From Gemella haemolysans (lineage in GTDB: Bacteria; Bacillota; Bacilli; Staphylococcales; Gemellaceae), in the NCBI RefSeq assembly GCF_001553035.1, contig NZ_KQ959925.1, positions 1 through 53,153 on the forward strand: a DNA stretch of 53,153 nt, in the 5' to 3' direction. How positions within the stretch are numbered: the first letter of the stretch is position 1; the number at the start of each line of letters is the position of its first letter. The translations under genes were made by a program, and so were the position numbers. The notes under the pieces are model-generated. The model was not told the DNA's origin, searched no databases, and saw only the letters and a list, made by a program, of their open reading frames with translations. Below are positions 27,261 to 36,072 of this stretch, piece by piece.

Positions 27261-28307
27261 CTAAAAATTTTTATTAACTTTTTTTATTATTTTTTTGCAA
27301 ATAGCCTCGTCAATAATCAGTGTTGCATTCGCTGGATTAGTATTTAAGTAACTGTATACCGCATCAGCTTTTGCCTCTCCACCAACTATCGTAAAGACAT
27401 TATCAATGCCATTAACATCTTTAAAACTCATACCTATAGTAGAGGTTTTAAATATCTCACTGCCGTTCTCATCGAAATAACTTCCGAATGATTCACTAAC
27501 AGCTTTTTTCTCATTTAATACTTCTAAAACTTCTTTAGACGACTTACGTCTTTCTGCCATTTCAAAAGCATTTCCTATACTATGGATAATTATGGATGTT
27601 TTTTCTATAACATCAAGTGCATTTTTTACAACAGGCTCTTTTACAAGTTCCTCTAATGCCTTTTGTCCTATATTATCTGGTGCGTGTAACAATTGATATG
27701 CATGACCTGAATTTTTAGCCATTTTAGACGCTATATCATTTGCTTGATACTCAGTATCCACGACAGATAGGCCACCTCTTATCGGTGTTATAGTAACATT
27801 TTTCCCATAACCAAATGTTGCATTAGCTTTGCCGGCTATGTAGTACATTGTACTTCCTCCGCTGACTCCAATTACGCAATCTTTAGTTATTTTAGCATTA
27901 ACCTTATCCAAAAGTAGGCTTGTCATTTCTTCTCTAGTGGCTTCATTATTAATAAAGTCACCCGCAACTATATGAACTTGTTTTATTGAAAAATGATTTT
28001 TTATAAAACTTCTTTCTTTTGCAAAGACATCGTTTATAACCGCTTCTTTTATCTCTAAAAGAAGAATCTCTCCTTTTTCAGTAATACTCATCCCTGTAGC
28101 GTTTTTTGTAATTAGCCCTAACTTGGATAAAACTTCACATTCTGTACGTAATTGCCTTTCTGTCATATTGATAAAATTCAATAATGTTTTTCGACCAACA
28201 GGTTGATTAACTTTAATAGTAACCAACAGTTCATATCTATTATTAAATTTCATAAACATTTCAGGTACGAGTCTACTTTGCATATGTAACAAATGTAAAA
28301 TATCCAT
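27261..28307 (-). CDS. cggR: Central glycolytic genes regulator
   Basis: A 348-residue SorC/DeoR-type repressor. An N-terminal helix-turn-helix (about 38-65, Thr-Glu-Arg-Gln-Leu-Arg-Thr-Glu) is followed by a sugar-phosphate-binding domain with Gly-Val-Ser-Gly-Gly-Ser-Thr (about 144-150), which in this family senses fructose-1,6-bisphosphate. Heads the glycolytic operon and has two palindromic operators (28344-28378) between its promoter and its start. Autoregulation is expected. Confidence 0.95.
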   Translation of the reverse strand: MDILHLLHMQSRLVPEMFMKFNNRYELLVTIKVNQPVGRKTLLNFINMTERQLRTECEVLSKLGLITKNATGMSITEKGEILLLEIKEAVINDVFAKERSFIKNHFSIKQVHIVAGDFINNEATREEMTSLLLDKVNAKITKDCVIGVSGGSTMYYIAGKANATFGYGKNVTITPIRGGLSVVDTEYQANDIASKMAKNSGHAYQLLHAPDNIGQKALEELVKEPVVKNALDVIEKTSIIIHSIGNAFEMAERRKSSKEVLEVLNEKKAVSESFGSYFDENGSEIFKTSTIGMSFKDVNGIDNVFTIVGGEAKADAVYSYLNTNPANATLIIDEAICKKIIKKVNKNF

Positions 28308-28343
28308 CTTATGTTTCCCCTATAGAATTGAAAATTTATTTGT

Positions 28344-28378
28344 GGACACCTTTTGTCCGGTTAGGTCGTTTTTCGACC
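28344..28378 (-). promoter_or_regulatory. Tandem CggR operators
   Basis: Two perfect 5-5-5 palindromes: GGACA-CCTTT-TGTCC (28344-28358) and GGTCG-TTTTT-CGACC (28364-28378), their centres 20 bases apart. They lie downstream of the transcription start, as the CggR operators do in Bacillus, where bound CggR blocks elongating polymerase. Confidence 0.8.
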
Positions 28379-28412
28379 AACTTGTTTTAAAAAAATAAAC
28401 TTTCTGATTAAA

Positions 28413-28441
28413 ATTATAGCAAAGACTTAACAAAAAATCAA
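28413..28441 (-). promoter_or_regulatory. Promoter of the cggR-gap-pgk-tpiA-eno operon
   Basis: Minus-strand TTGATT (28441-28436), 17-base spacer, TATAAT (28418-28413). Confidence 0.8.
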
Positions 28442-28478
28442 GTCCTTACAGAAAGATTTTAATCAAAAAATTCATTTT

Positions 28479-29105
28479 CTATTTTAAGATTGTTAGTAAT
28501 TCAATTTGGATTATGAAATAAAATACAAATATCATTTCATATTCCTTGTAATCTATTGGTAACTCAGAGATGTATTGACTAGGATAATTTACTTCAATAT
28601 CTTTTTTCAAGTCAGCTACGTTAATATTATCAAAATTGTATCTAGCAAGTAAGTTCTCTAATTCACTATCACTATAATAGAATATTTTCTTAACTTTTGA
28701 AGAAAATAAACTATCAGCTAGTGTAATATTCTCTAAAACAGATAATACTGATTGTAGATCGTAAGCTGCTTTTTTAGAATTTTCCGCAATAACGCTGTAT
28801 AATTTTTTCAATAAAAGTCTCGGGATTTTGTACTTTAACTCTAGTACTTCAAAATCGATTTCCTCAATTTTTTTTGTATTTTTTTGTTTTTTTGTATTAT
28901 TTTGTTTTGTAGATTGTTCAGCATTTTTTTCAAAAAAGACTACTAACTTATCTTCTATTTCTATTATTTCATTTTTATTAAACTCAGTCTTATTACCTAA
29001 GTTTTTTAATGTTTTCTCTTGATCTAATTTTTGGTATGGTCGTTTAAATTTGTTTTCATCAAGTAGATAAAAACCGCGATACGACTTGTGATATTTAAAT
29101 TTCAA
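28479..29105 (-). CDS. Hypothetical protein, 208 residues
   Basis: I do not recognise this protein. It begins with a basic, aromatic-rich segment (Lys-Tyr-His-Lys-Ser-Tyr-Arg-Gly-Phe-Tyr), has a low-complexity Lys/Gln/Asn stretch (about 63-80), then a helical half of charged and leucine-rich residues ending in a hydrophobic tail (about 185-207). There is no signal peptide. The start is TTG at 29105 with GAGGTG 6 bases upstream. It stands alone between asparaginase and the cggR promoter; a possible promoter (TTGAAT...TAGTAT) lies just upstream. Codon use looks like its neighbours. Confidence 0.6.
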   Translation of the reverse strand: MKFKYHKSYRGFYLLDENKFKRPYQKLDQEKTLKNLGNKTEFNKNEIIEIEDKLVVFFEKNAEQSTKQNNTKKQKNTKKIEEIDFEVLELKYKIPRLLLKKLYSVIAENSKKAAYDLQSVLSVLENITLADSLFSSKVKKIFYYSDSELENLLARYNFDNINVADLKKDIEVNYPSQYISELPIDYKEYEMIFVFYFIIQIELLTILK

Positions 29106-29204
29106 TTTTACACCTCTTTCCTAATTTTAATCATTTAATATACTACCATAATTATAAAAATTATTCAACCTTATAAACATATAATATAGTAATTAAAACA
29201 ATTA

Positions 29205-30167
29205 TTAAAACAGTTCTCTTAGTTTTTCAAATGATATACCTGCCTCCAGTAAAATCATTAATTTAACTCTAGCTTTTTGACCACTTAGTCCCGTTGTAAA
29301 AATAACTCCATCTTGTTGGAATCTTTTTCCTCCACCTTCATAGTCATAAACATCTTGAGTAACTCCATTAAATGCACGAGAAACAAAAACTACAGGTATA
29401 CTCTTCTTAATACAGTTTCTAACAGCAGAAACAGTTTGTGGTGGTAGGTTCCCTGCGCCTAAAGCTTCTATAACTAAACCATCCGCACCTAAATCACAAA
29501 CAGCATTAATCAACTTCTCATCCATTCCAGCATATGCTTTTAGTAAATATACTTTCTTTTCAGTAGTATTTACCTCATAATGTTCCTCTTTAATCAATTT
29601 TTGGAAATATATAACATTATTTTTCGACACAAGTCCTATCGGACCAAATGTTGGTGTCTGGAATGTCGCAACATTGGTTGTGTGAGTCTTTGTGACATAG
29701 GTCGCTGTATGAACTTCATCATTCATCACCACTAAAACTCCCTTATCACTACTTTCTTCATCAGTAGCAACTACTAAAGAGCTTCTAAGATTGGCTAGCC
29801 CATCTGCTCCTATTTCATTACTTGAACGCATAGCTCCAGTTATAACAATTGGAATATTTACATCAAGAGTTAACTCTAGATAATATGCTGTTTCTTCAAG
29901 CGTATCTGTACCATGAGTAACCACTACACCATCATACCCTTCTTGAACAGCTTTATTTATTCTATTTTTAATACCTAACATTTCATTTTGCGTTATTTGA
30001 GGTGATGCTAGATGATATAAATCTTCCACATACAAATCGGCAATATACGAAAATATATTCCCACCTACTCCTATAGGATTAGTCTCTGTAGGACCAACTT
30101 TCCCAGTTTTCTGATCCTCACTCATAGAAATAGTGCCACCTGTATTTAGTATTAATATTTTTTTCAA
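29205..30167 (-). CDS. ansA: L-asparaginase, type I (cytosolic)
   Basis: A 320-residue asparaginase that makes Asp and ammonia. First catalytic Thr in Asn-Thr-Gly-Gly-Thr-Ile-Ser (about 8-14), second in Val-Thr-His-Gly-Thr-Asp-Thr-Leu-Glu-Glu-Thr (about 83-93). No signal peptide, so the cytosolic type. Follows the carbonic anhydrase gene after 15 bases, so they share a transcript. Confidence 0.93.
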   Translation of the reverse strand: MKKILILNTGGTISMSEDQKTGKVGPTETNPIGVGGNIFSYIADLYVEDLYHLASPQITQNEMLGIKNRINKAVQEGYDGVVVTHGTDTLEETAYYLELTLDVNIPIVITGAMRSSNEIGADGLANLRSSLVVATDEESSDKGVLVVMNDEVHTATYVTKTHTTNVATFQTPTFGPIGLVSKNNVIYFQKLIKEEHYEVNTTEKKVYLLKAYAGMDEKLINAVCDLGADGLVIEALGAGNLPPQTVSAVRNCIKKSIPVVFVSRAFNGVTQDVYDYEGGGKRFQQDGVIFTTGLSGQKARVKLMILLEAGISFEKLRELF

Positions 30168-30182
30168 CTTACGCTCCCCTTC

Positions 30183-30776
30183 CTATTTCCTTAAATTATC
30201 ATAACCATTAACTACTAAATCTACTTTCCCATTTTCAGGATTGATAACCAACCCGTGAACAGGTACATCTTTTGGAATCAATGGATGTTTCGTTATCATA
30301 TTTACGTCATGAGCTACACTTTCATTAACATCATCAAAACCATGTAACCACGAACTCAAATCAAGTCCTGAATACTGCAAAATATCTAAAGTTTCCTTAC
30401 CTACACCCCTACTCTGCATTTTTTCCATAATTAAATTAGTATCAATATTTTGCATACCACAATCATGATGTCCCATAACGATAATCTCATCTGCTTTAAG
30501 CATATAAACAGCTATTATCAGACTTCTCATTATAGAACCGAATGGATGAGTCAAAATTGCACCAGCATTTTTTACCACTTTCACATCTCCTGAAGATAAA
30601 TTTAGTGATTTTGTCGCTAACTCAACTAATCTTGTATCCATACATGTAAACATCACTACTCTCTTTGCAGGGTATTTATCTTCAGTTTTATATTTTTGAT
30701 ATTCCTCAAACCTTACGAAATACTCATTATACTCCAACATTGAATCTAAAAGTCTCATTTTATTGCTCCTTTTCAA
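30183..30776 (-). CDS. Beta-carbonic anhydrase
   Basis: A 197-residue beta-class enzyme that interconverts CO2 and bicarbonate. Zinc and catalytic residues are visible as Thr-Cys-Met-Asp-Thr-Arg (Cys45, Asp47, Arg49, approximately) and Gly-His-His-Asp-Cys-Gly (about 97-102). Possible internal start at Met7. It shares a promoter (30802-30830) with the downstream asparaginase. Confidence 0.92.
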   Translation of the reverse strand: MKRSNKMRLLDSMLEYNEYFVRFEEYQKYKTEDKYPAKRVVMFTCMDTRLVELATKSLNLSSGDVKVVKNAGAILTHPFGSIMRSLIIAVYMLKADEIIVMGHHDCGMQNIDTNLIMEKMQSRGVGKETLDILQYSGLDLSSWLHGFDDVNESVAHDVNMITKHPLIPKDVPVHGLVINPENGKVDLVVNGYDNLRK

Positions 30777-30801
30777 ACTCTCTATTTTTATTCATCTTCT
30801 C

Positions 30802-30830
30802 ATTATACTACACTTATCTGATATCGTAAA
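30802..30830 (-). promoter_or_regulatory. Promoter of the carbonic anhydrase-asparaginase pair
   Basis: Minus-strand TTTACG, 17-base spacer, TATAAT (30807-30802), 26 bases upstream of the ATG. Confidence 0.7.
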
Positions 30831-30867
30831 CTTTGCAATTCTGACGCCTAAATTTTCAAATTATAAA

Positions 30868-30905
30868 AATTAAATGTATTGTATGACTTTACTCACACAA
30901 TACAT
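30868..30905 (-). terminator. Terminator after zwf
   Basis: A perfect 9-bp stem, ATGTATTGT (30874-30882) with ACAATACAT (30897-30905), then TTAATTTTT on the minus strand. Confidence 0.65.
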
Positions 30906-30913
30906 CTAATAAT

Positions 30914-32305
30914 CTATTTAACCCAATTAACAAGTTCGTCAGCTTCTTTAGGACCTTTTGAACCTTGTTCATAAGTATATAATGGAGAACCTTGTTCTTC
31001 ATATTTAGCTATTAACTTATTAACAAAAGTCCATGAAGCTACAATTTGATCCCATTGTGAGAACAACGAACGATCCCCTTTAAAACATGCATCCAACAAT
31101 CTTTCATATGCTTCAGGAGTATTTATTCTATTTTCTAAAATACAACTTTGGCAAAAATCTAGTGAAATTTGCTGAAGCTCTTGCTCTGTTCCCGGTTTTT
31201 TCGCATTAAATTGGAAATAAACACCCTCATCTGGTTGTATTCTAATTATCAATACATTACCAGGAACATCACCAACAGCTTTAAATTGAACAACAACTTG
31301 AGTTTCACGGTTATCCATTTTCTTACCTGTTCTTATAAAGAATGGTATCCCTTCCCAACGCTCATTATCTATATATAATTTAAGAGCTGCATATGTTTCC
31401 GTTTTAGAATCTATAGGAATATTTTCTTCTTGTAGATATCCTTCATACTGACCCATTACTAAACTGTCTCGAACATCTTCAATTGGTTTAAGCGCCGAAA
31501 GAAGATTATATTGACTTTCGTGGATTCTGACACTTTCTGTCCCCTTAGGTTCTTCCATAGCCACTAGCGACAACACTTGTAATAAATGGTTTTGAACCAT
31601 ATCTTTTAAAGCACCACTCTTATCGTAATAACTAGCCCTAGTTCCTACACCTACTGTTTCAGCAGCAGTAATTTGAACATTTTCGATGAAGTCTTTATTC
31701 CAAATACCTTTGAATATTATATTTTTAAAACGTAAAGAAAGAATGTTTTGAATCATTTCTTTACCTAAATAATGATCGATATGATAAATTTCATCTTGAT
31801 TGAAGAATTTTTCAAGTTCATCATTTAATAATCCTGCTTTTTCTAAATCTTCTCCGAATGGTTTTTCTATGATAACCTTCGCATTATTTTCTGAACAATG
31901 TTTTTGAAGACCATTTGTTATAGTCATGAAAAATGAAGGTGCTACCGCAAAATAGTATACGTGATTTTGAATATCTTGCTCAACATAGAAGTTTTGCAGC
32001 ATTTCATAATCATCTTCATTTGTCATATTCATTTTGAAATAAATAATTCTCTTAGCATAAGATTCAAATTCTTCATCATCAAACTTGGTACGAGCATGTT
32101 CTTTTACCCAAGTACGAACAATATTAATATAATCCGCTTGCGAGTATTCTCTACGTCCAATTACAACAATCTTAAAATCATCGGCTAATTTAGCTAATGC
32201 ATTTAAGTTATATAATGCAGGTAACAGTTTTCTATATGTTAAGTCTCCTGTCCCCCCAAAAAGTGTTATAGCTGTTTTATTTTCCATTATTTCCAACCCA
32301 GTCAT
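30914..32305 (-). CDS. zwf: Glucose-6-phosphate dehydrogenase
   Basis: NADP-dependent first enzyme of the oxidative pentose phosphate pathway. Nucleotide site Gly-Gly-Thr-Gly-Asp-Leu-Thr-Tyr-Arg-Lys and active site Ile-Asp-His-Tyr-Leu-Gly-Lys-Glu are intact. The frame is open further upstream to 32362, but I place the start at ATG 32305, which has AAGGAAG 8 bases before it, giving about 463 residues. ATG 32287 is a second option. Either way it overlaps the end of gnd, so translation is coupled and gnd precedes zwf. Confidence 0.95.
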   Translation of the reverse strand: MTGLEIMENKTAITLFGGTGDLTYRKLLPALYNLNALAKLADDFKIVVIGRREYSQADYINIVRTWVKEHARTKFDDEEFESYAKRIIYFKMNMTNEDDYEMLQNFYVEQDIQNHVYYFAVAPSFFMTITNGLQKHCSENNAKVIIEKPFGEDLEKAGLLNDELEKFFNQDEIYHIDHYLGKEMIQNILSLRFKNIIFKGIWNKDFIENVQITAAETVGVGTRASYYDKSGALKDMVQNHLLQVLSLVAMEEPKGTESVRIHESQYNLLSALKPIEDVRDSLVMGQYEGYLQEENIPIDSKTETYAALKLYIDNERWEGIPFFIRTGKKMDNRETQVVVQFKAVGDVPGNVLIIRIQPDEGVYFQFNAKKPGTEQELQQISLDFCQSCILENRINTPEAYERLLDACFKGDRSLFSQWDQIVASWTFVNKLIAKYEEQGSPLYTYEQGSKGPKEADELVNWVK

Positions 32306-33689
32306 AGTGATAACTTCCTTCTTTATCAGTTCTTTCAAAAGTATGTGCTCCAAAATAGTCACGTTGCGCTTGAATTAAGTTAGCACCACTGTTTGCTGTA
32401 GTGTAGATATCTAAGTATGAAATTGCAGATGTCATAGCACTTAGTGGTAATCTGTTAGTAATTGCTAATGCAGCAACTTCACGTAAACTATCTTGTCTTG
32501 TTTCGATTACTTCTTTGAAGAATGGATCAAAAATTAAGTTTTCTAATTTTGGATTATTTTGGTACGCTTCGATAATGTTTTGTAAAATTTTCGCTTGAAT
32601 AATACATCCACCACGGAAAATTTTAGCGATTTGTGAATAATCAAAAGTCCAGCTGTATTCTTTTTCAGCAGCTTGTAGTAATTTGAATCCTTGTGCATAT
32701 GATACAATTTTTGAAATGAATAATGCATCTTTTACAATATTTTTTAATCTTTCTTTGTCTTCTACAACTGCATAAGGTTTACGAGTGAATTCTTGTTCAG
32801 CGCGAACACGTTCTTCTTTAAGATTTGACATATATCTTCCATTTAAAGCAGCTGTAATAACTGATACATCGATTCCTAAGTCAATAGCTTGTTCGTTAGT
32901 CCATTTACCTGTACCTTTTTGTTGAGATTTATCTAAGATTTTATCTACTAAGTAGCTTCCATCTTCTTCTTTAACTTTGAAGATATTTGCAGTGATTTCA
33001 ATTAGATAAGATTCTAATTCACCTTTATTCCACTCTTCAAAAGTTTCTTGTAATTCTTCATTAGTAAATCCACCTAAGTGTTTAAGAACTTTGTAAGCTT
33101 CAGAGATTAATTGCATATCTCCATACTCAATTCCATTGTGGACCATTTTCACATAGTGACCTGCACCACCAGTTGAAGTGTAGCTACAACATGGAACGCC
33201 ATTCACTTTAGCAGCAATAGCTTCTAAAATTGGACGAATTTCTTCATATGCTTTTTCATCTCCACCAGGCATTAAAGCAGGACCAAATCTTGCACCTTCT
33301 TCTCCTCCTGATACACCAACACCGAAGTAGTTGATTCCTTTTTCTAATAATAAGTCGTATCTTCTTTGAGTATCTTTGAAGAATGAGTTTCCTCCATCGA
33401 TAATAATATCACCTTTTTCTAGTAGAGGTGTTAATTGTTCTATTAAACTGTCAACAGCAAACCCAGCTTTGACCATTAAAACAACTTTTCTAGGTTTTTC
33501 TAGACCGTCAATTAGCTCTTGTAGTGAATATCTTCCTACTACATTTTTGTGTGGATGCTCCTCTAGCATTTTATCAACAACTGTTGTTGTTCTATTAAAT
33601 ACCGCAACTTTAAATCCATTGTCCGCGATATTTAAAGCTAAGTTACTTCCCATTACTGATAAACCAATAACTCCTATATTCTGTTTCAT
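32277..33689 (-). CDS. gnd: 6-phosphogluconate dehydrogenase
   Basis: About 470 residues; oxidatively decarboxylates 6-phosphogluconate to ribulose-5-phosphate. Rossmann start Ile-Gly-Val-Ile-Gly-Leu-Ser-Val-Met-Gly-Ser-Asn and signature Gly-Val-Ser-Gly-Gly-Glu-Glu-Gly-Ala-Arg are clear. The start is ATG 33689, 7 bases after AGGAGG, although the frame is open to 33737. Overlaps zwf by 29 bases, placing both NADPH-producing steps on one message; the lactonase is not adjacent. Confidence 0.96.
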   Translation of the reverse strand: MKQNIGVIGLSVMGSNLALNIADNGFKVAVFNRTTTVVDKMLEEHPHKNVVGRYSLQELIDGLEKPRKVVLMVKAGFAVDSLIEQLTPLLEKGDIIIDGGNSFFKDTQRRYDLLLEKGINYFGVGVSGGEEGARFGPALMPGGDEKAYEEIRPILEAIAAKVNGVPCCSYTSTGGAGHYVKMVHNGIEYGDMQLISEAYKVLKHLGGFTNEELQETFEEWNKGELESYLIEITANIFKVKEEDGSYLVDKILDKSQQKGTGKWTNEQAIDLGIDVSVITAALNGRYMSNLKEERVRAEQEFTRKPYAVVEDKERLKNIVKDALFISKIVSYAQGFKLLQAAEKEYSWTFDYSQIAKIFRGGCIIQAKILQNIIEAYQNNPKLENLIFDPFFKEVIETRQDSLREVAALAITNRLPLSAMTSAISYLDIYTTANSGANLIQAQRDYFGAHTFERTDKEGSYHYDWVGNNGK

Positions 33690-33720
33690 TAATGAACCTC
33701 CTAATTGTTTCTTACCTAAG

Positions 33721-33729
33721 ATTATACCA
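33721..33729 (-). promoter_or_regulatory. Extended -10 promoter of gnd-zwf
   Basis: Minus-strand TGG-TATAAT, about 32 bases upstream of the gnd ATG; the -35 is weak. Confidence 0.55.
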
Positions 33730-34091
33730 CTAAACATATTGAATATGGAAATAATTTTGCTCGGAAAAATTTTTTCTTATTATTTACTTTAATTACTTAA
33801 TGTATTAAATATTAAATTCAATCTTAATCTGTAACAAGTACAAAAATTTAATTTTTGTAAATCAATAATCTTCTTCTTTTATGTATGCGTTTTATTTGCT
33901 ATATTACAGATATTTATATTTTTTTGATTGTCCCCCTCTCTCATTAATTAACACTTATTTTTGAAAATATACATATACAATTTTTTTATTAAAATTATCG
34001 AATTTAATCTTTAAATATATAAATATATATCAAAAACTTAAACAAAACACTTGATTTATACTTTTTCATAATATATAATGTTAGCAAGAAA

Positions 34092-34105
34092 TGGTAACGT
34101 TTACT
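34092..34105 (+). promoter_or_regulatory. cre-like site upstream of aldA
   Basis: TGGTAACGTTTACT matches the CcpA consensus at 12 of 14 positions, 30 bases before the aldA start, where binding would block transcription. Catabolite repression of the aldehyde dehydrogenase is inferred. Confidence 0.55.
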
Positions 34106-34134
34106 TACTAGAAAAGAAAAAGGAGAACTAAACT

Positions 34135-35586
34135 ATGAGTGAAGTAAAAGTTTTAAAAAATTTTATCAATGGGGAATTCGAAAATAATTCAAATTATGAT
34201 TATCTTGACGTATTAAATCCGTCAACAGAAGAAGTTATCGCAAAAGTTCCTTCTTCTTCAAAAGAAGATGTAGACCGCGCTATCGATATCGCTGAAGTTG
34301 CACAACGTGATTGGGAGAAATTACCTGCTGTCGAAAGAGGAGCGTACTTAAGAAAAATTGCGGATCGTATTCGTGAACGCGAACCAGAAATTACACAAAC
34401 TATTGTTAACGAAGGTGGGAAAACTTTCGATTTAGCTAAAGTTGAAGTATTATTTACAGCTGATTATTTAGATTATATGGCTGAGTGGGCTAGAAGATAT
34501 GAAGGGGAAATTATTCAAAGTGATAGAAAAGATGAACACATCTTCTTATTCAAACGCCCTCACGGAGTAACTACCGGTATCTTACCTTGGAACTTCCCAT
34601 TCTTCTTAATCGCTAGAAAAGCTGCACCAGCTTTACTTACAGGGAATACAATCGTTATTAAACCTAGTCAATTAACACCAATTAATGCAAATATTTTCGC
34701 TGAAATCTGTGTGGAAGTAGGTCTACCTAAAGGTATCCTAAACATTGTCCACGGTCGTGGATCTGTAGTTGGAAATAGATTAGCTTCTAACCCTAAAGTT
34801 GGATTAGTAAGCTTAACAGGTAGCTTAACAGCTGGACAAGAAGTTATGAAAGCTGCCGCTGAAAACATTACTAATGTTTCTCTAGAACTTGGAGGAAAAG
34901 CACCAGCTATCGTCTTTAAAGATGCAGACTTAAATCTTGCTGCTAAAGCAATCGTAGCTTCTCGTGTAATTAACTCTGGACAAGTATGTAACTGTGCAGA
35001 AAGAGTATATGTGCACGAAGATATTAAAGATGAATTCGAAAAATTATTATTCGCTGAACTTGATAAAGTTAAATTCGGTGACCCTAATAAAGAAGGTGGC
35101 GTAGACTACGGACCACTTATTGAAAAACGCGCTTTAGATACTGTTGCTGAAAAAGTTGCTTACGCAGTTAAACAAGGTGCTACCCTATCTTACGGTGGAA
35201 CTCGTGATGAAAAACAAGTTGGATACTTCTTTGGTCCAACTGTATTAACAAACGTAACTAACGAAATGAACATCATGAAAGAAGAAACATTCGGGCCTGT
35301 AATCCCAATTGCTACATTCAAAACTTTAGAAGAAGTATTAGAATACGCTAACGATTCAGAATACGGATTAACTTCATCAGTTTACACTACTAACTTAAAC
35401 ACTGCATTTAAAGCTGTTAATGGGCTAAAATTCGGTGAAACTTATATCAACCGTGAAAACTTCGAAGCAATGCAAGGATTCCACGCTGGACGTCGTAAAT
35501 CTGGTATCGGTGGAGCAGATGGTAAACACGGTTTAGAAGAATACTTAACAACTCAGGTTGTTTACATGCAATTAGATAACGAATAA
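34135..35586 (+). CDS. aldA: Lactaldehyde/glycolaldehyde dehydrogenase
   Basis: A 483-residue NAD-dependent aldehyde dehydrogenase. Catalytic Cys in Asn-Ser-Gly-Gln-Val-Cys (about 279-284), general-base Glu in Leu-Glu-Leu-Gly-Gly-Lys, cofactor motif Thr-Gly-Ser. The C-terminal Asn-Arg-Glu-Asn-Phe-Glu-Ala-Met-Gln-Gly-Phe-His-Ala-Gly is a strong AldA signature shared with E. coli lactaldehyde dehydrogenase. AAGGAG before ATG; cre-like site upstream; terminator downstream. Likely oxidises lactaldehyde from fucose or rhamnose breakdown, or glycolaldehyde. Confidence 0.92.
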   Translation: MSEVKVLKNFINGEFENNSNYDYLDVLNPSTEEVIAKVPSSSKEDVDRAIDIAEVAQRDWEKLPAVERGAYLRKIADRIREREPEITQTIVNEGGKTFDLAKVEVLFTADYLDYMAEWARRYEGEIIQSDRKDEHIFLFKRPHGVTTGILPWNFPFFLIARKAAPALLTGNTIVIKPSQLTPINANIFAEICVEVGLPKGILNIVHGRGSVVGNRLASNPKVGLVSLTGSLTAGQEVMKAAAENITNVSLELGGKAPAIVFKDADLNLAAKAIVASRVINSGQVCNCAERVYVHEDIKDEFEKLLFAELDKVKFGDPNKEGGVDYGPLIEKRALDTVAEKVAYAVKQGATLSYGGTRDEKQVGYFFGPTVLTNVTNEMNIMKEETFGPVIPIATFKTLEEVLEYANDSEYGLTSSVYTTNLNTAFKAVNGLKFGETYINRENFEAMQGFHAGRRKSGIGGADGKHGLEEYLTTQVVYMQLDNE

Positions 35587-35592
35587 AAATTG

Positions 35593-35628
35593 AAAAAACA
35601 GATTCTAGATTTCTAGAGTCTGTTTTTT
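35593..35628 (+). terminator. aldA terminator
   Basis: Stem AAAAAACAGA...TCTAGA with TCTAGAG...TCTGTTTTTT (35593-35609 with 35612-35628, one offset base), ending in a T-run. Confidence 0.88.
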
Positions 35629-35763
35629 CATATTTAAATAATATCAGAAAAAACTATATGTAATCCCTAAAATATGGATTACATCAGTTTATATAATATC
35701 TATGATAAGAATTGAAAATTTAATCCCCATTTTATTTTTTTCATAAAGATTTCCAAAAAATAA

Positions 35764-35792
35764 TTGACAAATTATCAGATAAATGTTAAGAT
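35764..35792 (+). promoter_or_regulatory. Promoter of the leader peptide/symporter unit
   Basis: TTGACA, a 17-base spacer and TAAGAT, placing the transcription start near 35799, about 27 bases before the leader-peptide ATG. Confidence 0.7.
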
Positions 35793-35825
35793 TTTAACAA
35801 CAATTATAAAAGGAGCTACTCAATA

Positions 35826-35879
35826 ATGAAAAACACTATTTTAACTAGTAACAGAGAATACTTTTTCGTGCCATTTTAG
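35826..35879 (+). CDS. Attenuation leader peptide, 17 residues
   Basis: A short frame with a good AAAGGAG site 9 bases before its ATG: Met-Lys-Asn-Thr-Ile-Leu-Thr-Ser-Asn-Arg, then Glu-Tyr-Phe-Phe-Val-Pro-Phe and TAG. Four of the last six residues are aromatic. The stop lies 2 bases before the first arm of a chain of alternative hairpins that leads to a terminator before the symporter gene. This is the layout of a ribosome-controlled attenuator, with Tyr/Phe codons (12, 13, 14, 17) as the probable sensor. Antibiotic-induced stalling on the peptide is the alternative. I do not know this peptide from other systems. Confidence 0.75.
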   Translation: MKNTILTSNREYFFVPF

Positions 35880-35881
35880 CA

Positions 35882-36046
35882 GCACTTATATCTCATAGCA
35901 TTGTAGATATAAGTGCAACGATGTCTACAATGGCTAGTTAAGTTTGTTTTTCGGCCATTGGTAAAAATACTAAATGGCCTTGGGTATAATAATATATATT
36001 TCTAAAAAGCTATTTAGTATTTTCTAAATAGCTTTTACTTATTTTT
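35882..36046 (+). promoter_or_regulatory. Seven-segment attenuator
   Basis: Six helices, each excluding its neighbour. A: 35882-35893 with 35905-35916 (12 bp, perfect). B: 35899-35910 with 35921-35932 (12 bp, one G-U). C: 35928-35934 with 35954-35960 (7 bp). D: 35953-35959 with 35973-35979 (7 bp plus inner 3). F: 35964-35978 with 36009-36023 (15 bp, one G-U). E: 36005-36017 with 36024-36036 (13 bp, perfect), followed by a broken U-run. A+C+F can coexist and remove the terminator; B+D+E can coexist and form it. A ribosome waiting at Tyr/Phe codons leaves the first arm free (A, read-through); a ribosome reaching the stop covers it (B, termination). Confidence 0.75.
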
Positions 36047-36072
36047 AAAATTAAATTTAGGAGGAAAAATTT

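Larger units (their letters stand above)
33690..34134. other. Divergent intergenic region gnd/aldA
   Basis: 445 AT-rich bases. It holds the gnd promoter (extended -10 at 33721-33729, minus) and a cre-like site (34092-34105) just before aldA. No gene is supportable. Confidence 0.65.

Noticed and set aside
32306-32362. Upstream extension of zwf
   Set aside because: It is a second frame inside gnd; the ribosome site and family alignment point to starts at 32305 or 32287.
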